A stretch of 64,000 nucleotides of DNA from Marinobacter sp. SS13-12 (GCF_030227115.1 NZ_JASSUA010000003.1:124001-188000); one strand, 5' to 3'. Counted from the first letter of the stretch, positions 1 through 9,611 are shown. The notes: generated from the sequence alone by a model not told the origin. Numbers and translations are program-made.

Positions 1-257
1 ATGGCCTGACCGCTCTGGGTGTGGAAACCACGGTCACACCGGATGGCATTATTATCGACGGCGGCCAGACCATGGGTGGCGGGACGATCAACAGTCATGG
101 CGACCACCGTATTGCCATGGCGTTTTCGGTGGCCTCCCTGCGAGCCAGCGGAAACATCGAAGTCACCGATTGCGCCAACGTGGCGACGTCTTTCCCGGAC
201 TTTGTCGGGCTGGCGAAGCGCACCGGGATCAATATCTCGGCCGAAGGAGCTGAATAA
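1..257 (+). CDS. aroA: 3-phosphoshikimate 1-carboxyvinyltransferase (EPSP synthase), C-terminal part
   Basis: This is the 3' end of a gene that enters from the left edge; the open frame starts at base 3 and stops at 255-257. EPSP synthase joins shikimate-3-phosphate and phosphoenolpyruvate in the chorismate pathway in the cytoplasm. The visible part carries the family signature [15 protein letters not shown] (substrate-binding, late in the protein), followed by the usual C-terminal strand pattern ending near '[13 protein letters not shown]'. The stop codon overlaps the cmk start by one base (TAATG), so the two are probably translationally coupled. In Pseudomonas-like bacteria aroA is often the C-terminal half of a tyrA-aroA fusion; this cannot be judged here because the 5' part is outside the window. 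Confidence 0.95.
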   Translation, partial: GLTALGVETTVTPDGIIIDGGQTMGGGTINSHGDHRIAMAFSVASLRASGNIEVTDCANVATSFPDFVGLAKRTGINISAEGAE

Positions 258-937
258 TGGTTGAAGGCAAGGCACCCGTGATCACTGTGGATGGCCCGGG
301 CGGTTCCGGCAAGGGTACTATCACCCAGATGCTGGCCCGCAAACTGGGCTGGCATCTGCTCGATAGCGGCGCGCTTTACCGTCTTACCGCACTGGCCGCC
401 GAGCGCCAGGGTGTTTCGCTGGATGATGAGCCCGCATTGGTGGAGCTTGCCGCTAACCTGGATGTGGCCTTTGAGCCGACACCCCCGGGCGAGCCGGCAA
501 AGGTATTGATGGGCGGCACCGATGTGACCGCAGATATACGTACGGAAACCTGTGGCGACAACGCCTCGAAGGTCGCGGTAATGCAGCCCGTTCGCGATGC
601 ACTGCTTCAGCGCCAGCGTGATTTCCGCAAGCCTCCGGGGCTGGTGGCAGACGGTCGCGATATGGGCACGGTGGTGTTTCCGGAGGCGCCGGTGAAGATC
701 TTTTTGACCGCCAGCGCTGAAGAGCGTGCGCAAAGACGTTACAGCCAGTTGAAGGACGCAGGGGTCGATGTTAATATTGACGCCCTTTTAGAGGAGATAC
801 GGGTGCGCGATGAGCGGGACATGAACCGCGCCGCCGCCCCGCTCAAGCCTGCGGATGATGCGCAAGTCATTGATTCGACAGGTTTGAGTATAGAAGAGGT
901 GCTAGTCAGGGTTATGGCCGCAGCAGGTCAGGCCTGA
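257..937 (+). CDS. cmk: Cytidylate kinase
   Basis: Cmk phosphorylates CMP and dCMP using ATP in the cytoplasm, for pyrimidine nucleotide salvage and phospholipid precursor recycling. The 226-residue protein has the P-loop GPGGSGKGT at residues 13-21, and the nucleoside-binding [11 protein letters not shown] segment around residue 130, both typical of bacterial CMP kinases. Length matches the family (about 225). The ATG overlaps the aroA stop and an AAGGAG sits 7 bases upstream, inside aroA. The order aroA-cmk-rpsA is a widely conserved gammaproteobacterial arrangement. Confidence 0.97.
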   Translation: MVEGKAPVITVDGPGGSGKGTITQMLARKLGWHLLDSGALYRLTALAAERQGVSLDDEPALVELAANLDVAFEPTPPGEPAKVLMGGTDVTADIRTETCGDNASKVAVMQPVRDALLQRQRDFRKPPGLVADGRDMGTVVFPEAPVKIFLTASAEERAQRRYSQLKDAGVDVNIDALLEEIRVRDERDMNRAAAPLKPADDAQVIDSTGLSIEEVLVRVMAAAGQA

Positions 938-1068
938 CTACACCTTTTTGTCGTTGAAATTCCGGGTTCGGCGTTATCGGCCAGCCACTGGCTGAATCCG
1001 GATTGAAACTAACAGACCGTGTTGCTGGTAGCACGGAGTAAACTTGCGTTGATCACATAGGACACATA

Positions 1069-2763
1069 ATGAGCGAGAGCTTTGCGGATCTTTTTGAAGA
1101 AAGCCTAAAAGAAATTGACATGCAACCGGGGTCCATTGTTCAGGGAACCGTAGTTGATGTTGATAACGACTGGGTCACCGTTAACGCCGGACTGAAGTCC
1201 GAAGGCGTTATCCCCGCCTCCCAGTTCCTCAATGAAAAAGGCGAGTTGGAAGTTGCTATTGGCGACGTTGTTGACGTAGCTCTCGACGCTGTTGAAGACG
1301 GCTTCGGCGAAACCCGTCTGTCCCGTGAGAAAGCCAAGCGCGCAGAAGCCTGGAAGGTACTCGAGAAGTCCTTCGAAGCCGAGGAAGTGGTTAAGGGTAT
1401 TATCAATGGCAAGGTCAAAGGCGGTTTTACTGTCGATCTGGCCGGTATCCGTGCCTTCCTGCCGGGTTCTCTGGTAGACGTTCGTCCGGTTCGCGACACC
1501 GCGCACCTGGAGAACAAGGAACTCGAATTCAAGGTTATCAAGCTCGACCAGAAGCGTAACAACGTGGTTGTTTCCCGCCGCGCCGTTCTGGAAGCTGAAA
1601 ACAGCGCCGAGCGTGAAGCTCTGCTCGAAACCCTGACCGAAGGGATGGAAATCAAAGGTATCGTCAAGAACCTGACCGACTACGGCGCGTTCGTGGATCT
1701 GGGTGGTGTTGACGGCCTGCTGCACATTACCGATATGGCCTGGAAGCGCATCAAGCATCCAAGCGAAATCGTCAATGTGGGCGATGAGATCAGCGTCAAG
1801 GTCCTGAAGTTTGATCGCGAGCGTAACCGCGTATCACTGGGCCTGAAGCAGCTGGGTGAAGATCCCTGGGTTGATATCAAGGGTCGTTATCCGGAAGGCA
1901 CCAAGGTTACTGCACGTGTAACCAACCTGACTGACTACGGCTGCTTTGCCGAGCTGGAAGAAGGTGTTGAAGGTCTGGTTCACGTTTCCGAAATGGATTG
2001 GACCAACAAGAACATCCATCCGTCCAAGGTCGTTCAGGTTGGCGACGAAGTGGGTGTGATGATTCTGGATATCGACGAAGAGCGTCGTCGTATCTCCCTG
2101 GGTATCAAGCAGTGTGTTGCCAACCCCTGGGAAGATTTCTCCAGCAGGTTCAACAAGGGCGACCGTATCTCCGGCAAGATCAAGTCAATCACTGACTTCG
2201 GTATCTTCATCGGACTGGACGGTGGCATCGATGGTCTGGTTCACCTGTCAGACATCAGCTGGAACGAGACTGGCGAAGAAGCCGTTCGTGAATACAAGAA
2301 GGGCGACGAGGTTGAAACCGTTATCCTGTCTGTTGATCCCGAGCGTGAGCGTATCTCCCTGGGTATCAAGCAGCTGGAAAGCGATCCGTTCGCCGAGTTT
2401 GTACAGCTGAACGACAAGGGCTCCATTGTTAAGGGCACGGTATCTGCTGTAGACGCCAAAGCAGCGACCATCACCCTGAACGAAGAAGTTGAAGCTGTTC
2501 TGAAAGCCTCTGAAATCAGCCGCGACCGTGTTGAAGACGCACGCAACGCGCTGAACGAAGGCGACGAAGTAGAAGCGAAGATCATCAGCATCGACCGTAA
2601 GAACCGCGTCATCAACCTGTCTGTGAAGTCGAAGGATGTTGAAGACGACAAGCAGGCTCTGGAAGGTGTGCGTGCGAAGACGGCTGAATCTTCCTCTGGT
2701 GCGACCACCATCGGTGATCTCATCAAGGAACAGATGCAGCAGCAAAACGCCAACAAGGAATAA
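1069..2763 (+). CDS. rpsA: 30S ribosomal protein S1
   Basis: S1 binds mRNA on the 30S subunit and unfolds structured or weakly led messages. The 564-residue protein (E. coli 557) is built of six repeated S1/OB-fold domains; repeats ending in 'RISLGIKQ' or 'RVSLGLKQ' at about residues 255, 342 and 429 mark the C-terminal four. It is acidic and ends in a low-complexity [10 protein letters not shown] tail. AGGA 6 bases before the ATG is the ribosome site. The 131-base gap from cmk leaves room for its own promoter, and a strong hairpin terminator follows. Codon use is strongly biased toward common codons, as expected of a highly expressed gene. Confidence 0.98.
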   Translation: MSESFADLFEESLKEIDMQPGSIVQGTVVDVDNDWVTVNAGLKSEGVIPASQFLNEKGELEVAIGDVVDVALDAVEDGFGETRLSREKAKRAEAWKVLEKSFEAEEVVKGIINGKVKGGFTVDLAGIRAFLPGSLVDVRPVRDTAHLENKELEFKVIKLDQKRNNVVVSRRAVLEAENSAEREALLETLTEGMEIKGIVKNLTDYGAFVDLGGVDGLLHITDMAWKRIKHPSEIVNVGDEISVKVLKFDRERNRVSLGLKQLGEDPWVDIKGRYPEGTKVTARVTNLTDYGCFAELEEGVEGLVHVSEMDWTNKNIHPSKVVQVGDEVGVMILDIDEERRRISLGIKQCVANPWEDFSSRFNKGDRISGKIKSITDFGIFIGLDGGIDGLVHLSDISWNETGEEAVREYKKGDEVETVILSVDPERERISLGIKQLESDPFAEFVQLNDKGSIVKGTVSAVDAKAATITLNEEVEAVLKASEISRDRVEDARNALNEGDEVEAKIISIDRKNRVINLSVKSKDVEDDKQALEGVRAKTAESSSGATTIGDLIKEQMQQQNANKE

Positions 2764-2780
2764 CAATTCCGGTTGGTATG

Positions 2781-2812
2781 AAAAAAAACGGGCCTAAGAG
2801 CCCGTTTTTTTT
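2781..2812 (+). terminator. Rho-independent terminator after rpsA
   Basis: The stem CGGGC (2789-2793) pairs with GCCCG (2800-2804), is extended by an A-run paired with a T-run, and is followed by eight T. The A-tract upstream makes it potentially bidirectional, but no minus-strand gene converges here, so it serves rpsA. Confidence 0.9.
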
Positions 2813-2895
2813 GTGTTTTTTTCTGGTTTGGCTAAACTAGAGGCAAGGAGCTGGTAACCGGCTATCCGATAATAATTTGAAGAGGGATGAGCCCC

Positions 2896-3192
2896 ATGAC
2901 GAAATCTGAACTGGTAGAGCTGATTGCGTCCAAACAGACGCAGCTTTCAGTGAAGGATGTGGAACTGGCTGTGAAAACCATCATAGAACATATGTCCCAG
3001 TCACTGGCCGATGGCCAGCGTATTGAAATCCGTGGTTTCGGCAGTTTTTCACTGCACCATCGGGCGGCCAGAACCGGGCGAAATCCCAAAACCGGCGAAG
3101 CTGTACAGTTACCGGCTAAATTTGTTCCGCACTTCAAGCCTGGCAAGGAGTTGCGGGAACAGGTCAATGATAGCCTTAAAAAGGGTTTCTGA
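2896..3192 (+). CDS. ihfB: Integration host factor subunit beta
   Basis: IHF-beta pairs with IHF-alpha to bend DNA at specific sites in recombination, replication and sigma-54 promoters. The 98-residue protein has the HU/IHF fold with the DNA-intercalating arm GRNPKTGE at residues 61-68 and the RGFGSF core. An ATG nine bases upstream (2887) is in frame, but GAGGG (2882-2886) touches it, while the spacing to 2896 is nine bases and gives the family-typical start MTKSEL. The place downstream of rpsA is the usual one. The gene lies beyond the rpsA terminator, so it needs its own promoter in 2813-2890. Confidence 0.95.
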   Translation: MTKSELVELIASKQTQLSVKDVELAVKTIIEHMSQSLADGQRIEIRGFGSFSLHHRAARTGRNPKTGEAVQLPAKFVPHFKPGKELREQVNDSLKKGF

Positions 3193-3264
3193 TTACCCTT
3201 ACAGGGAAAGTACTTTAACCAGGTCCTGATTCAGACCATCAGGTCCGCTTGGAGCGTTGCGACT

Positions 3265-3567
3265 ATGGCCGGATTACAGAAGGTTCTGCTCATTCTGCTG
3301 GTGTTGTTACTGGTTCTGGTGGCGCTTGTATTCTCCCTTAATAATCAGATGGCTGTGTCCCTCAACTTTCTGCTTTTCGAGACCCAGCCTCACGGTGTTG
3401 CGGTCTGGATTATTATGTCCTTTGTGATCGGCGCTTTGATCGGAGTTCTGATTACCATGCTTGCTACCGTTCGCACATCGGTTTCCCGCCGTAACCTCGA
3501 AAAACGACTTGCTCGCACCGAGCAGGCATTGGAGAAATCCAGGGCCCAGAACGACCGGACGATTTGA
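3265..3567 (+). CDS. lapA: Lipopolysaccharide assembly protein A
   Basis: LapA is a small inner-membrane partner of LapB in the control of LpxC turnover by FtsH and hence of LPS synthesis. The 100-residue protein has two membrane segments (about residues 4-24 and 45-67) and a cytoplasmic, charged, probably coiled-coil tail from about residue 75 (RRNLEKRLARTEQALEKS). The stop codon overlaps the lapB start (TGATG), indicating translational coupling. It follows ihfB, as in Pseudomonas. Confidence 0.9.
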   Translation: MAGLQKVLLILLVLLLVLVALVFSLNNQMAVSLNFLLFETQPHGVAVWIIMSFVIGALIGVLITMLATVRTSVSRRNLEKRLARTEQALEKSRAQNDRTI

Positions 3568-4736
3568 TGGATATAGTGCTTCAGTGGCTGCTGTTGACGG
3601 TTGCGGTGGCTGCAGGTTGGTTTGTCGGGCGCATGGGCAACACCAGGGAGCGCTCCAAAACGCCCATCTCGGACGAAGAATCGGTCAAGGACCGCCTGCA
3701 ATTCCTGTTCACCAACTATTCCGATCAGGCGGTAGAGAACTTCGTCCAGTCCCTGGCCGTCAACAAGGAAACGGTTGGTCTGCACCTGTCTATTGGTGCC
3801 CATTTCCGCCATAAGGGCGAGACTGATCGCGCTATCCTGATTCACCAGAACCTGCTGGCCCGCCCGGAACTTCCGCCACGTTACTCCCAGCAGGTGACCT
3901 ACGAACTCGCCATCGATTATCTCAATGCAGGTTTGCTGGACCGGGCCGAAGCGCTGCTCCATCAGCTGATGGGAGACAGGGAATATGGCCGCAAGGCGTC
4001 ACTGCAGCTGATTGAGCTGTACCAGCAGGAGAAAGAGTGGGGCAAGGCCGGCCAGGTCGCCCGAACTCTGACAACGGGCGACCATGATGCTGGTATGTAC
4101 AAGATGCTGGCCTACATCACCTGCGAGTTGGCGGAAAACGCCCTCAAGCAGGATGATCGCTGGATGGCCCAGAAGCTGGCGAAGGAGGCACTGGAATACG
4201 ACGGGTCCTGTGTGCGGGCCACCTTTATTATGATGAAGCTCCTTGTGCGCCAGGGTAACTACCGGGATGCGGCCAATCAGAGCCTTAAAGTCTTCGATCA
4301 GAATCCCGAGTTCAGCTCTGAGGCTGTTGACCGTCTAATGAAGCTTGAGCGGGAGCATGGTGACGTAGGGCGCCTGGTCAGGAAGCTCGGGAAATTCTAT
4401 GAATCCTGGCCGAGCACCAGCCTGTTGCTGGCGCTGGTGGAGTCGGTTGAGCGCACCTCGGGCCGAATGGCGGCCATTGAATTACTGCGCCGTGAACTGG
4501 AAGTGCGCCCCAGCGTGCGGGGGCTGCTGCGCCTGGTAGAGCTCGCGGGCTACGAAAAAGGCATGACCACGGACGAAGGCCGTCTGGTGAGCCGCATTGG
4601 CCACCTGATACTGGCCAATCGCCCCATTTACCGATGCGCCAACTGCGGTTTTTCCGGCCAGCAACTGCACTGGCTATGCCCCAGCTGCAAGCAATGGGAA
4701 ACCGTTCGCCCGATCCAGGGTGTGGAAGCCGAATAG
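3567..4736 (+). CDS. lapB: Lipopolysaccharide assembly protein B
   Basis: LapB (YciM) is a membrane-anchored TPR protein that works with FtsH to regulate LpxC and so balances LPS and phospholipid. The 389-residue product has one N-terminal membrane segment (residues about 3-20), a run of TPR helices, and a C-terminal rubredoxin-like metal knuckle with cysteines at about 357, 360, 371 and 374 (CANC, CPSC), all diagnostic. Start chosen at ATG 3567, overlapping the lapA stop; a TTG three bases upstream is in frame but unnecessary. Confidence 0.95.
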   Translation: MDIVLQWLLLTVAVAAGWFVGRMGNTRERSKTPISDEESVKDRLQFLFTNYSDQAVENFVQSLAVNKETVGLHLSIGAHFRHKGETDRAILIHQNLLARPELPPRYSQQVTYELAIDYLNAGLLDRAEALLHQLMGDREYGRKASLQLIELYQQEKEWGKAGQVARTLTTGDHDAGMYKMLAYITCELAENALKQDDRWMAQKLAKEALEYDGSCVRATFIMMKLLVRQGNYRDAANQSLKVFDQNPEFSSEAVDRLMKLEREHGDVGRLVRKLGKFYESWPSTSLLLALVESVERTSGRMAAIELLRRELEVRPSVRGLLRLVELAGYEKGMTTDEGRLVSRIGHLILANRPIYRCANCGFSGQQLHWLCPSCKQWETVRPIQGVEAE

Positions 4737-4769
4737 CCCGAATTTACGACATTCTGCAGGAAAACGACT

Positions 4770-5480
4770 GTGCAAACCCCCGATAACCCCCGAATCATTG
4801 TTGCCCTGGACTTTCCGTCCGACCAGCCTGCATTGGCACTGGCTGACCAACTGGACCCGGCCAAATGCCGCCTGAAGGTCGGGAAGGAGCTCTTCACCCG
4901 TTCCGGCCCGGACCTGGTTCGCAAGCTTCAAGGGGGAGGCTTTGAGGTCTTTCTGGATCTCAAGTTTCACGATATTCCCAATACCACGTCGGCAGCGGTA
5001 GCGGCCGCCGCTGACCTGGGTGTCTGGATGGTGAATGTGCATGCGTCGGGCGGCGAGAAAATGATGACTGCCTGCCGCGACCGCCTGGAGAGTTTTGGCA
5101 AAGACCGGCCATTGCTGATTGCGGTCACCGTGCTCACCAGCATGGGGCCCGAAGATCTCGCCGGTATCGGCATCACCGATTCCCCGGAAGCCCAGGTCTC
5201 CCGCCTGGCAACGCTGACCCGCAATTGTGGCCTGGACGGCGTCGTTTGCTCCGCGCAGGAAGCTCCGGCGTTAAAAGCCGAGCAGGGTGCTGATTTCAAA
5301 CTGGTCACCCCGGGTATCCGCCCGCTATCTGCCGACAAAGGCGACCAACAACGCATCATGACCCCCACAGACGCCCTCAAAGCCGGTTCCGACTACCTGG
5401 TCATCGGCCGCCCGATAACCCAGGCTGCTGACCCTCTGGCGGCGCTGGAGGCTATTCATTCTGAGGTGGTTGGGCTCTGA
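4770..5480 (+). CDS. pyrF: Orotidine 5'-phosphate decarboxylase
   Basis: PyrF decarboxylates OMP to UMP, the last step of de novo pyrimidine synthesis. The 236-residue protein shows the catalytic signature [10 protein letters not shown] (residues 63-72, with Lys65 and the two Asp), and the phosphate-binding 'TPGIRP' and 'IGRPIT' loops near the C-terminus. It starts with GTG at 4770 after an AGG-rich site. The group I bacterial length is matched. The placement after lapB is common in gammaproteobacteria. A large inverted-repeat element begins 49 bases after the stop. Confidence 0.97.
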   Translation: MQTPDNPRIIVALDFPSDQPALALADQLDPAKCRLKVGKELFTRSGPDLVRKLQGGGFEVFLDLKFHDIPNTTSAAVAAAADLGVWMVNVHASGGEKMMTACRDRLESFGKDRPLLIAVTVLTSMGPEDLAGIGITDSPEAQVSRLATLTRNCGLDGVVCSAQEAPALKAEQGADFKLVTPGIRPLSADKGDQQRIMTPTDALKAGSDYLVIGRPITQAADPLAALEAIHSEVVGL

Positions 5481-5529
5481 CTTTGGTTCTCGGTTGCTGG
5501 CATGGCTCGAGCCTGATTGTGTGGAGTCT

Positions 5530-5639
5530 CGGTGCGGTGGGGGCTCCCTCCCAAAAACCGCTTCTAGTACATCCATGTACGCTTGAGCTCCGCCATCCAT
5601 GGCTCCGCACATTTTTGGGAGGGAGCCCCCACCGCACCG
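5530..5639 (+). repeat. Hairpin element copy 1: 54-nt conserved core between 28-bp perfect inverted arms
   Basis: Left arm 5530-5557 is the exact reverse complement of right arm 5612-5639. The core between them, 5558-5611, is 54 nt and contains the block CCATCCATGGCTCCGCAC (within 5588-5610) shared exactly with the copies at 5824 and 30989. A smaller hairpin GTACATCCATGTAC lies at 5567-5580. Seven T follow the right arm, so this copy could end pyrF transcripts. No coding potential is convincing; open frames here arise from the repeat itself. Strand is given by the core reading CCATCCATGG as written. Confidence 0.9.
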
Positions 5640-5676
5640 GTTTTTTTGACATCTCAGATATCGCCGTAAAAGAAAC

Positions 5677-5778
5677 GTAGGTCGGATTAGCGAAGCGTAA
5701 TCCGACAAATGGCGGACCACTCACAAATCGAACGTCCCTATGGTTTGTCGGATTACGGCTTCGCCTAATCCGACCTAC
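5677..5778. repeat. REP-like facing pair, locus 1
   Basis: Unit GTAGGTCGGATTAGCGAAGC (from 5677, running to about 5709, ending in ATCCGACAAA) faces its near reverse complement at 5744-5778. Each unit is itself partly palindromic (CGGATTA...TAATCCG). The pair sits between two copies of the other hairpin family. The same unit recurs as facing pairs at 9612-9713 and 33046-33150. This is the architecture of repetitive extragenic palindromes; no RAYT transposase gene was seen in the window. Confidence 0.9.
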
Positions 5779-5823
5779 ATGTTGAAGACTTCCGACGCGA
5801 TAACTCCAGAGGTCCAAACAGGC

Positions 5824-5923
5824 GAGGTAGGGCTTTCTTTCCAAAAATGTGCGGAGCCATGGATGGCGGAGTCCAAGCGCACACGGACGTGCTTGTAGCG
5901 TTTTTTGGAAAGGAAGCCCTACC
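5824..5923 (-). repeat. Hairpin element copy 2 (inverted orientation)
   Basis: Left arm 5824-5846 and right arm 5901-5923 are complementary over 23 bp with one G-T type mismatch. The core 5847-5900 is again exactly 54 nt and, read on the minus strand, matches the 23-nt shared block of copies 1 and 3 (5848-5870). An internal stem is kept at 5878-5891 by paired changes relative to copy 1. The arms resemble copy 1 only loosely (both end in a run of A beside the core), so base changes on one side have been matched on the other. Confidence 0.88.
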
Positions 5924-6004
5924 TTGCCGTGGCACCAAACTAGCAGGCTAGCGCGCACCAAACCATCAGGCTAGGGCCCAAAGCCTAACCAAAACACAAA
6001 AACG

Positions 6005-6039
6005 AAAAAAGCCGCTAATCCAGAGGACTAGCGGCTTTT
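6005..6039 (-). terminator. Rho-independent terminator of tRNA-Asn
   Basis: GCCGCTA (6011-6017) pairs with TAGCGGC (6029-6035). Read on the minus strand the stem is followed by six T (the A-run 6005-6010). It lies just 3' of the minus-strand tRNA gene, which it must serve. Confidence 0.88.
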
Positions 6040-6047
6040 CGGAATAG

Positions 6048-6123
6048 TGGCTCCCCGAGCTGGGCTCGAACCAGCGACAAACGGATTAACAGTCCGTTGC
6101 TCTACCAACTGAGCTATCGGGGA
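6048..6123 (-). tRNA. tRNA-Asn (GTT), copy 1
   Basis: On the minus strand the 76 bases fold as a cloverleaf: acceptor TCCCCGA/TCGGGGA, a D arm with AGCTCAGTTGGTAGAGC, anticodon loop CTGTTAATC giving anticodon GTT (Asn), and a T arm with GGTTCGAACC. CCA is encoded (6048-6050). An identical copy is at 20703-20778. A strong promoter lies upstream and a terminator downstream, so it is a single-gene transcription unit. Confidence 0.97.
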
Positions 6124-6147
6124 ACGTCGTCATGTGACGAGGCGCGT

Positions 6148-6176
6148 ATATTAAGGTTACCCCAACGCCTCGTCAA
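6148..6176 (-). promoter_or_regulatory. Sigma-70 promoter of tRNA-Asn copy 1
   Basis: On the minus strand TTGACG (6176-6171) and TAATAT (6153-6148) are separated by 17 bases, close to consensus. The bases just after the -10 box are GC-rich (ACGCGCC), the discriminator type associated with stringent control of stable RNA. The tRNA 5' end is 25 bases downstream of the -10 box. Confidence 0.85.
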
Positions 6177-6192
6177 CCCCTTGCCAACATTT

Positions 6193-7377
6193 TTAGCCGA
6201 GTGCTTTCTTCAGGCGCTCAATGGCCTGCTTCAGGGTATCCAGGCTGGTGGCAAAGCTCAGGCGCATATGGCCCGGTGCGCCAAAGGCGGAGCCCGGGAC
6301 CAGGGCGACGCCCGCTTCTTTCAACAGTTTCTCGGCAAATTCCACATCATTGCTGACACCGGAATCCGCATCAATCGCAGCCTGGAAGCTCGGGAACACA
6401 TAAAAGGTACCGTCGCCGTGCAGGCACTCAACGCCGGGCAGGGCGTTCAGGGCTTCTACCAGGTAGTCGTGGCGTTCCTTGAACGCGGTAACCATCTCCT
6501 GCACGCAATCCTGCGGGCCATCCAGGGCTGCAACTGCGGCCGCCTGGGAAATCGACGCCGGGTTGGAGGTGCTCTGGGACTGGATTTTCTTCATGGCACC
6601 GATGATCTTCGCCGGGCCCGCGGCATAGCCGATGCGCCAGCCAGTCATGGAGTAGGCCTTGGATACACCGTTCAGTACGAAGGTACGGTCATACAGCTCC
6701 GGCGTGGCGTTCAGGATGTTGCAGAACGGCTGGCCGGTCCACAGGATCGGTTCGTACATGTCGTCGGTGGCGATCATGATTTGCGGATGCTTTTTCAGCA
6801 CTTCGCCAATCGCTTTCAGCTCGTCCAGGCTGTAGGCCATACCGCTGGGGTTGGACGGGCTGTTGATCACGAACAGGCGGGTACGCTCGGTGATGGCGTT
6901 CTCCAGCTGTTCCGGGGTGATCTTGAAGCGGGTGTCGGCGGCGGTTTCAATAATCACCGGCTTGCCTTCTGCGACCAGTACCATGTCCGGGTACGAAACC
7001 CAGTAGGGCGCCGGGATGATGGCTTCATCACCCTTGTTCAGAGTGGCCAGGGCGAGGTTGAAAAAGCTCTGTTTGCCACCACTGCTTACCAGGATCTGGT
7101 TGGCTTCGTATTCCAGGCCGTTGTCCCGTTTGAACTTCGCAATGATCGCCTTCTTGAGGGCGGGCGTACCATCCACGGCGGTGTACTTGGTCTGGCCGTT
7201 GTTGATGGCTTCGATGGCCGCCTGTTTGATGTGATCGGGCGTGTCGAAGTCCGGCTCGCCGGCACCAAGGCCAATAATGTCCTGGCCGGCAGCGCGCAGT
7301 TCTGCGGCTTTGTTGGTGACCGCGAGGGTGGGGGAAGGCTTGATTGCCTGTACTCGGCTGGAAAGTTGAAGATCCAA
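6193..7377 (-). CDS. Class I PLP aminotransferase (aspartate transaminase type)
   Basis: Transfers amino groups between aspartate and 2-oxoglutarate (or related amino acids) in the cytoplasm. The 394-residue protein is a fold-type I, I-gamma-like enzyme: PLP lysine in 'VSKAYSMTGWRIGY' at about residue 240, Asn in NSPSNPSG near 176, and the Asp/Tyr pair in TDDMYEP near 205-208. The start is TTG at 7377, with AAGGAG seven bases upstream and no better ATG. The gene ends close to the tRNA-Asn promoter. Substrate preference between aspartate, tyrosine or prephenate cannot be settled from the sequence. Confidence 0.92.
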   Translation of the reverse strand: MDLQLSSRVQAIKPSPTLAVTNKAAELRAAGQDIIGLGAGEPDFDTPDHIKQAAIEAINNGQTKYTAVDGTPALKKAIIAKFKRDNGLEYEANQILVSSGGKQSFFNLALATLNKGDEAIIPAPYWVSYPDMVLVAEGKPVIIETAADTRFKITPEQLENAITERTRLFVINSPSNPSGMAYSLDELKAIGEVLKKHPQIMIATDDMYEPILWTGQPFCNILNATPELYDRTFVLNGVSKAYSMTGWRIGYAAGPAKIIGAMKKIQSQSTSNPASISQAAAVAALDGPQDCVQEMVTAFKERHDYLVEALNALPGVECLHGDGTFYVFPSFQAAIDADSGVSNDVEFAEKLLKEAGVALVPGSAFGAPGHMRLSFATSLDTLKQAIERLKKALG

Positions 7378-7535
7378 ACTAGCGCTCCTTAAAGCTGCGT
7401 CTGATAGGGCTCCGGCGGCTGAGAGGTAGTGGATTACACCATGTTCAGGCCGCCTTGGATGGCACAGATGGTATCATGAAGCCCGCGTGACGATAAGTTT
7501 CTCTAACTCGATTGAACGAAGGACGTCTCCCGACT

Positions 7536-9599
7536 ATGGCCACTTCAGAAACCGGCGCGCTGATGAAAGACGGTGCGTTCAAGGTGGATTCACCGTTCCA
7601 GCCTGCTGGAGATCAGCCCAAAGCGATCGAGGGCCTGGTGGACGGTATCCACTCAGGCCTCGCCCACCAGACCCTGCTGGGTGTGACCGGTTCGGGCAAG
7701 ACGTTCACGATAGCCAACGTTATCCAGCAGGTGCAGCGGCCAACCATCATCATGGCCCATAACAAGACTCTGGCCGCCCAGCTCTACGGGGAGTTCCGGG
7801 AATTCTTTCCGGACAACGCGGTGGAGTACTTCGTTTCCTACTACGACTACTATCAGCCGGAAGCCTATGTGCCGTCTTCGGACACGTTTATCGAGAAAGA
7901 CGCGTCCATCAACGAACACATAGAGCAGATGCGCCTGTCCGCCACCAAGGCCCTGCTGGAGCGGCCGGACGCGATCATTGTGGCAACGGTGTCGTCGATC
8001 TATGGTCTGGGTGACCCTCAGTCCTACCTGAAGATGATGCTGCACCTGGACCGGGGCGACCAGATCGACCAGCGCTATATCCTCCGTCGCCTGGCCGAGT
8101 TGCAATACACCCGCAACGATGTTGAATTCCACCGTGCAAACTACCGGGTGCGTGGTGATGTGATCGACGTATTCCCCGCGGAATCCGAAAAAGAAGCCAT
8201 CCGCATCGAGCTGTTCGATGACGAAGTGGAAAACCTCAGTTATTTCGATCCGTTGACTGGCGAGGTTCTGCGCCGTGTGCCAAGAGTGACGATATACCCC
8301 AAGTCCCACTATGTAACGCCAAGGCAGACGGTGCTGGACGCGGTAGAGCACATCAAGGTGGAACTGGACGGCCGCCTGCAGCAGCTGCGTGACAACAACC
8401 GCCTGGTGGAAGCCCAGCGTCTGGAAGAGCGCACCCGCTACGACATAGAGATGATGCTGGAGCTGGGCTACTGCAACGGTATCGAGAACTACTCCCGCTA
8501 CCTTTCCGGGCGCCGGCCCGGCGAGGCGCCGCCCACGCTGTTTGATTACCTGCCACCCAATGCGCTGCTGGTGGTGGACGAATCCCACGCCACCATTCCC
8601 CAGATTGGCGCCATGTACAAGGGCGACCGCTCCCGTAAGGAGACCCTGGTGGAATACGGTTTCCGGCTACCTTCGGCGCTGGACAACCGCCCTATGCGAT
8701 TCGACGAGTGGGAGCGGATTGCGCCGCAGATGCTGTTCGTCTCCGCCACCCCCGGTAACTACGAGGCCGAACACTCAGGGCAGGTGGTTGAACAGGTGGT
8801 CCGCCCAACAGGCCTGCTGGACCCGGAAATCGAAGTTCGCCCGGCCTCCACCCAGGTGGACGACCTGCTTTCGGAAATCCGCCTGCGCACCAACGTCAAC
8901 GAACGGGTGCTGGTGACCACGCTCACCAAGCGCATGGCTGAAGACCTTACTGACTTTATGATGGAGCACGACATCCGGGTACGTTATCTGCACTCGGATA
9001 TCGACACGGTGGAGCGGGTTGAAATTATCCGCGACCTGCGCCGGGGCGAGTTCGATGTGCTGGTGGGCATCAACCTGTTGCGTGAAGGCCTGGACATGCC
9101 GGAAGTGTCACTGGTCGCCATTCTTGACGCCGACAAGGAAGGCTTCCTGCGCTCGGAACGTTCGCTGATCCAGACAATCGGCCGCGCCGCCCGTAACCTC
9201 CACGGCAAGGCCATCCTCTACGGTGACCGGATTACGGGCTCCATGCAGCGGGCGATCGACGAAACCGAACGCCGCCGGGCCAAGCAGACGGCCCACAACG
9301 AGGAACATGGCATTACGCCCCAGGGTCTGAACAAGAAAATTGCCGATATCATGGAAGGCGCCAGTAGCGGCGGTGGTCGCGGTCGCCGCAAAGCGGAGCG
9401 TCCCGGGGAGAAGGCTGCTGAAGAAGCTGAAAGATACCGTGCCAAGACGGGGAATCGCTCTCCCGAGGAGATCCTCAAGGAGATCACCCGTCTGGAAGAC
9501 GATATGTACAAGGCCGCCGCCGATCTGGATTTCGAGACGGCCGCGCGGTTGCGGGATGATATATCTGAGCTTAAAGAGGCGGCTTTGCGGACTGGGTAG
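7536..9599 (+). CDS. uvrB: Excinuclease ABC subunit B
   Basis: UvrB is the damage-verifying helicase-like core of nucleotide excision repair, loaded by UvrA and recruiting UvrC. The 687-residue protein has Walker A GVTGSGKT (about residues 49-56), the DNA-gripping beta-hairpin region [12 protein letters not shown], helicase motifs with VVDESH and the QTIGRAARN motif VI, and a C-terminal UVR domain ([20 protein letters not shown]) for UvrC contact. ATG 7536 is preferred over an in-frame TTG at 7512 because AAGGA at 7519-7523 can only serve the ATG. No clear LexA box was seen upstream. Lies divergent from the aminotransferase. Confidence 0.97.
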   Translation: MATSETGALMKDGAFKVDSPFQPAGDQPKAIEGLVDGIHSGLAHQTLLGVTGSGKTFTIANVIQQVQRPTIIMAHNKTLAAQLYGEFREFFPDNAVEYFVSYYDYYQPEAYVPSSDTFIEKDASINEHIEQMRLSATKALLERPDAIIVATVSSIYGLGDPQSYLKMMLHLDRGDQIDQRYILRRLAELQYTRNDVEFHRANYRVRGDVIDVFPAESEKEAIRIELFDDEVENLSYFDPLTGEVLRRVPRVTIYPKSHYVTPRQTVLDAVEHIKVELDGRLQQLRDNNRLVEAQRLEERTRYDIEMMLELGYCNGIENYSRYLSGRRPGEAPPTLFDYLPPNALLVVDESHATIPQIGAMYKGDRSRKETLVEYGFRLPSALDNRPMRFDEWERIAPQMLFVSATPGNYEAEHSGQVVEQVVRPTGLLDPEIEVRPASTQVDDLLSEIRLRTNVNERVLVTTLTKRMAEDLTDFMMEHDIRVRYLHSDIDTVERVEIIRDLRRGEFDVLVGINLLREGLDMPEVSLVAILDADKEGFLRSERSLIQTIGRAARNLHGKAILYGDRITGSMQRAIDETERRRAKQTAHNEEHGITPQGLNKKIADIMEGASSGGGRGRRKAERPGEKAAEEAERYRAKTGNRSPEEILKEITRLEDDMYKAAADLDFETAARLRDDISELKEAALRTG

Positions 9600-9611
9600 T
9601 GGCTGGTTCAT

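Noticed and set aside
5558..5611. Integron attC site
   Set aside because: The hairpin has no R'/R'' core-site pairs or integron integrase context, and the invariant part is the core rather than the ends.
5452..5961. A 169-residue minus-strand frame across the repeat region
   Set aside because: It runs through the nested inverted repeats and two repeat families; composition and lack of ribosome site fit repeat-derived coding only.
6097..7392. A 431-residue plus-strand frame antisense to the aminotransferase and partly across tRNA-Asn
   Set aside because: Antisense shadow of a conserved gene, beginning inside a tRNA; no independent features.
7386..7535. LexA box upstream of uvrB
   Set aside because: No CTGT-N8-ACAG type palindrome was seen in the region before uvrB.
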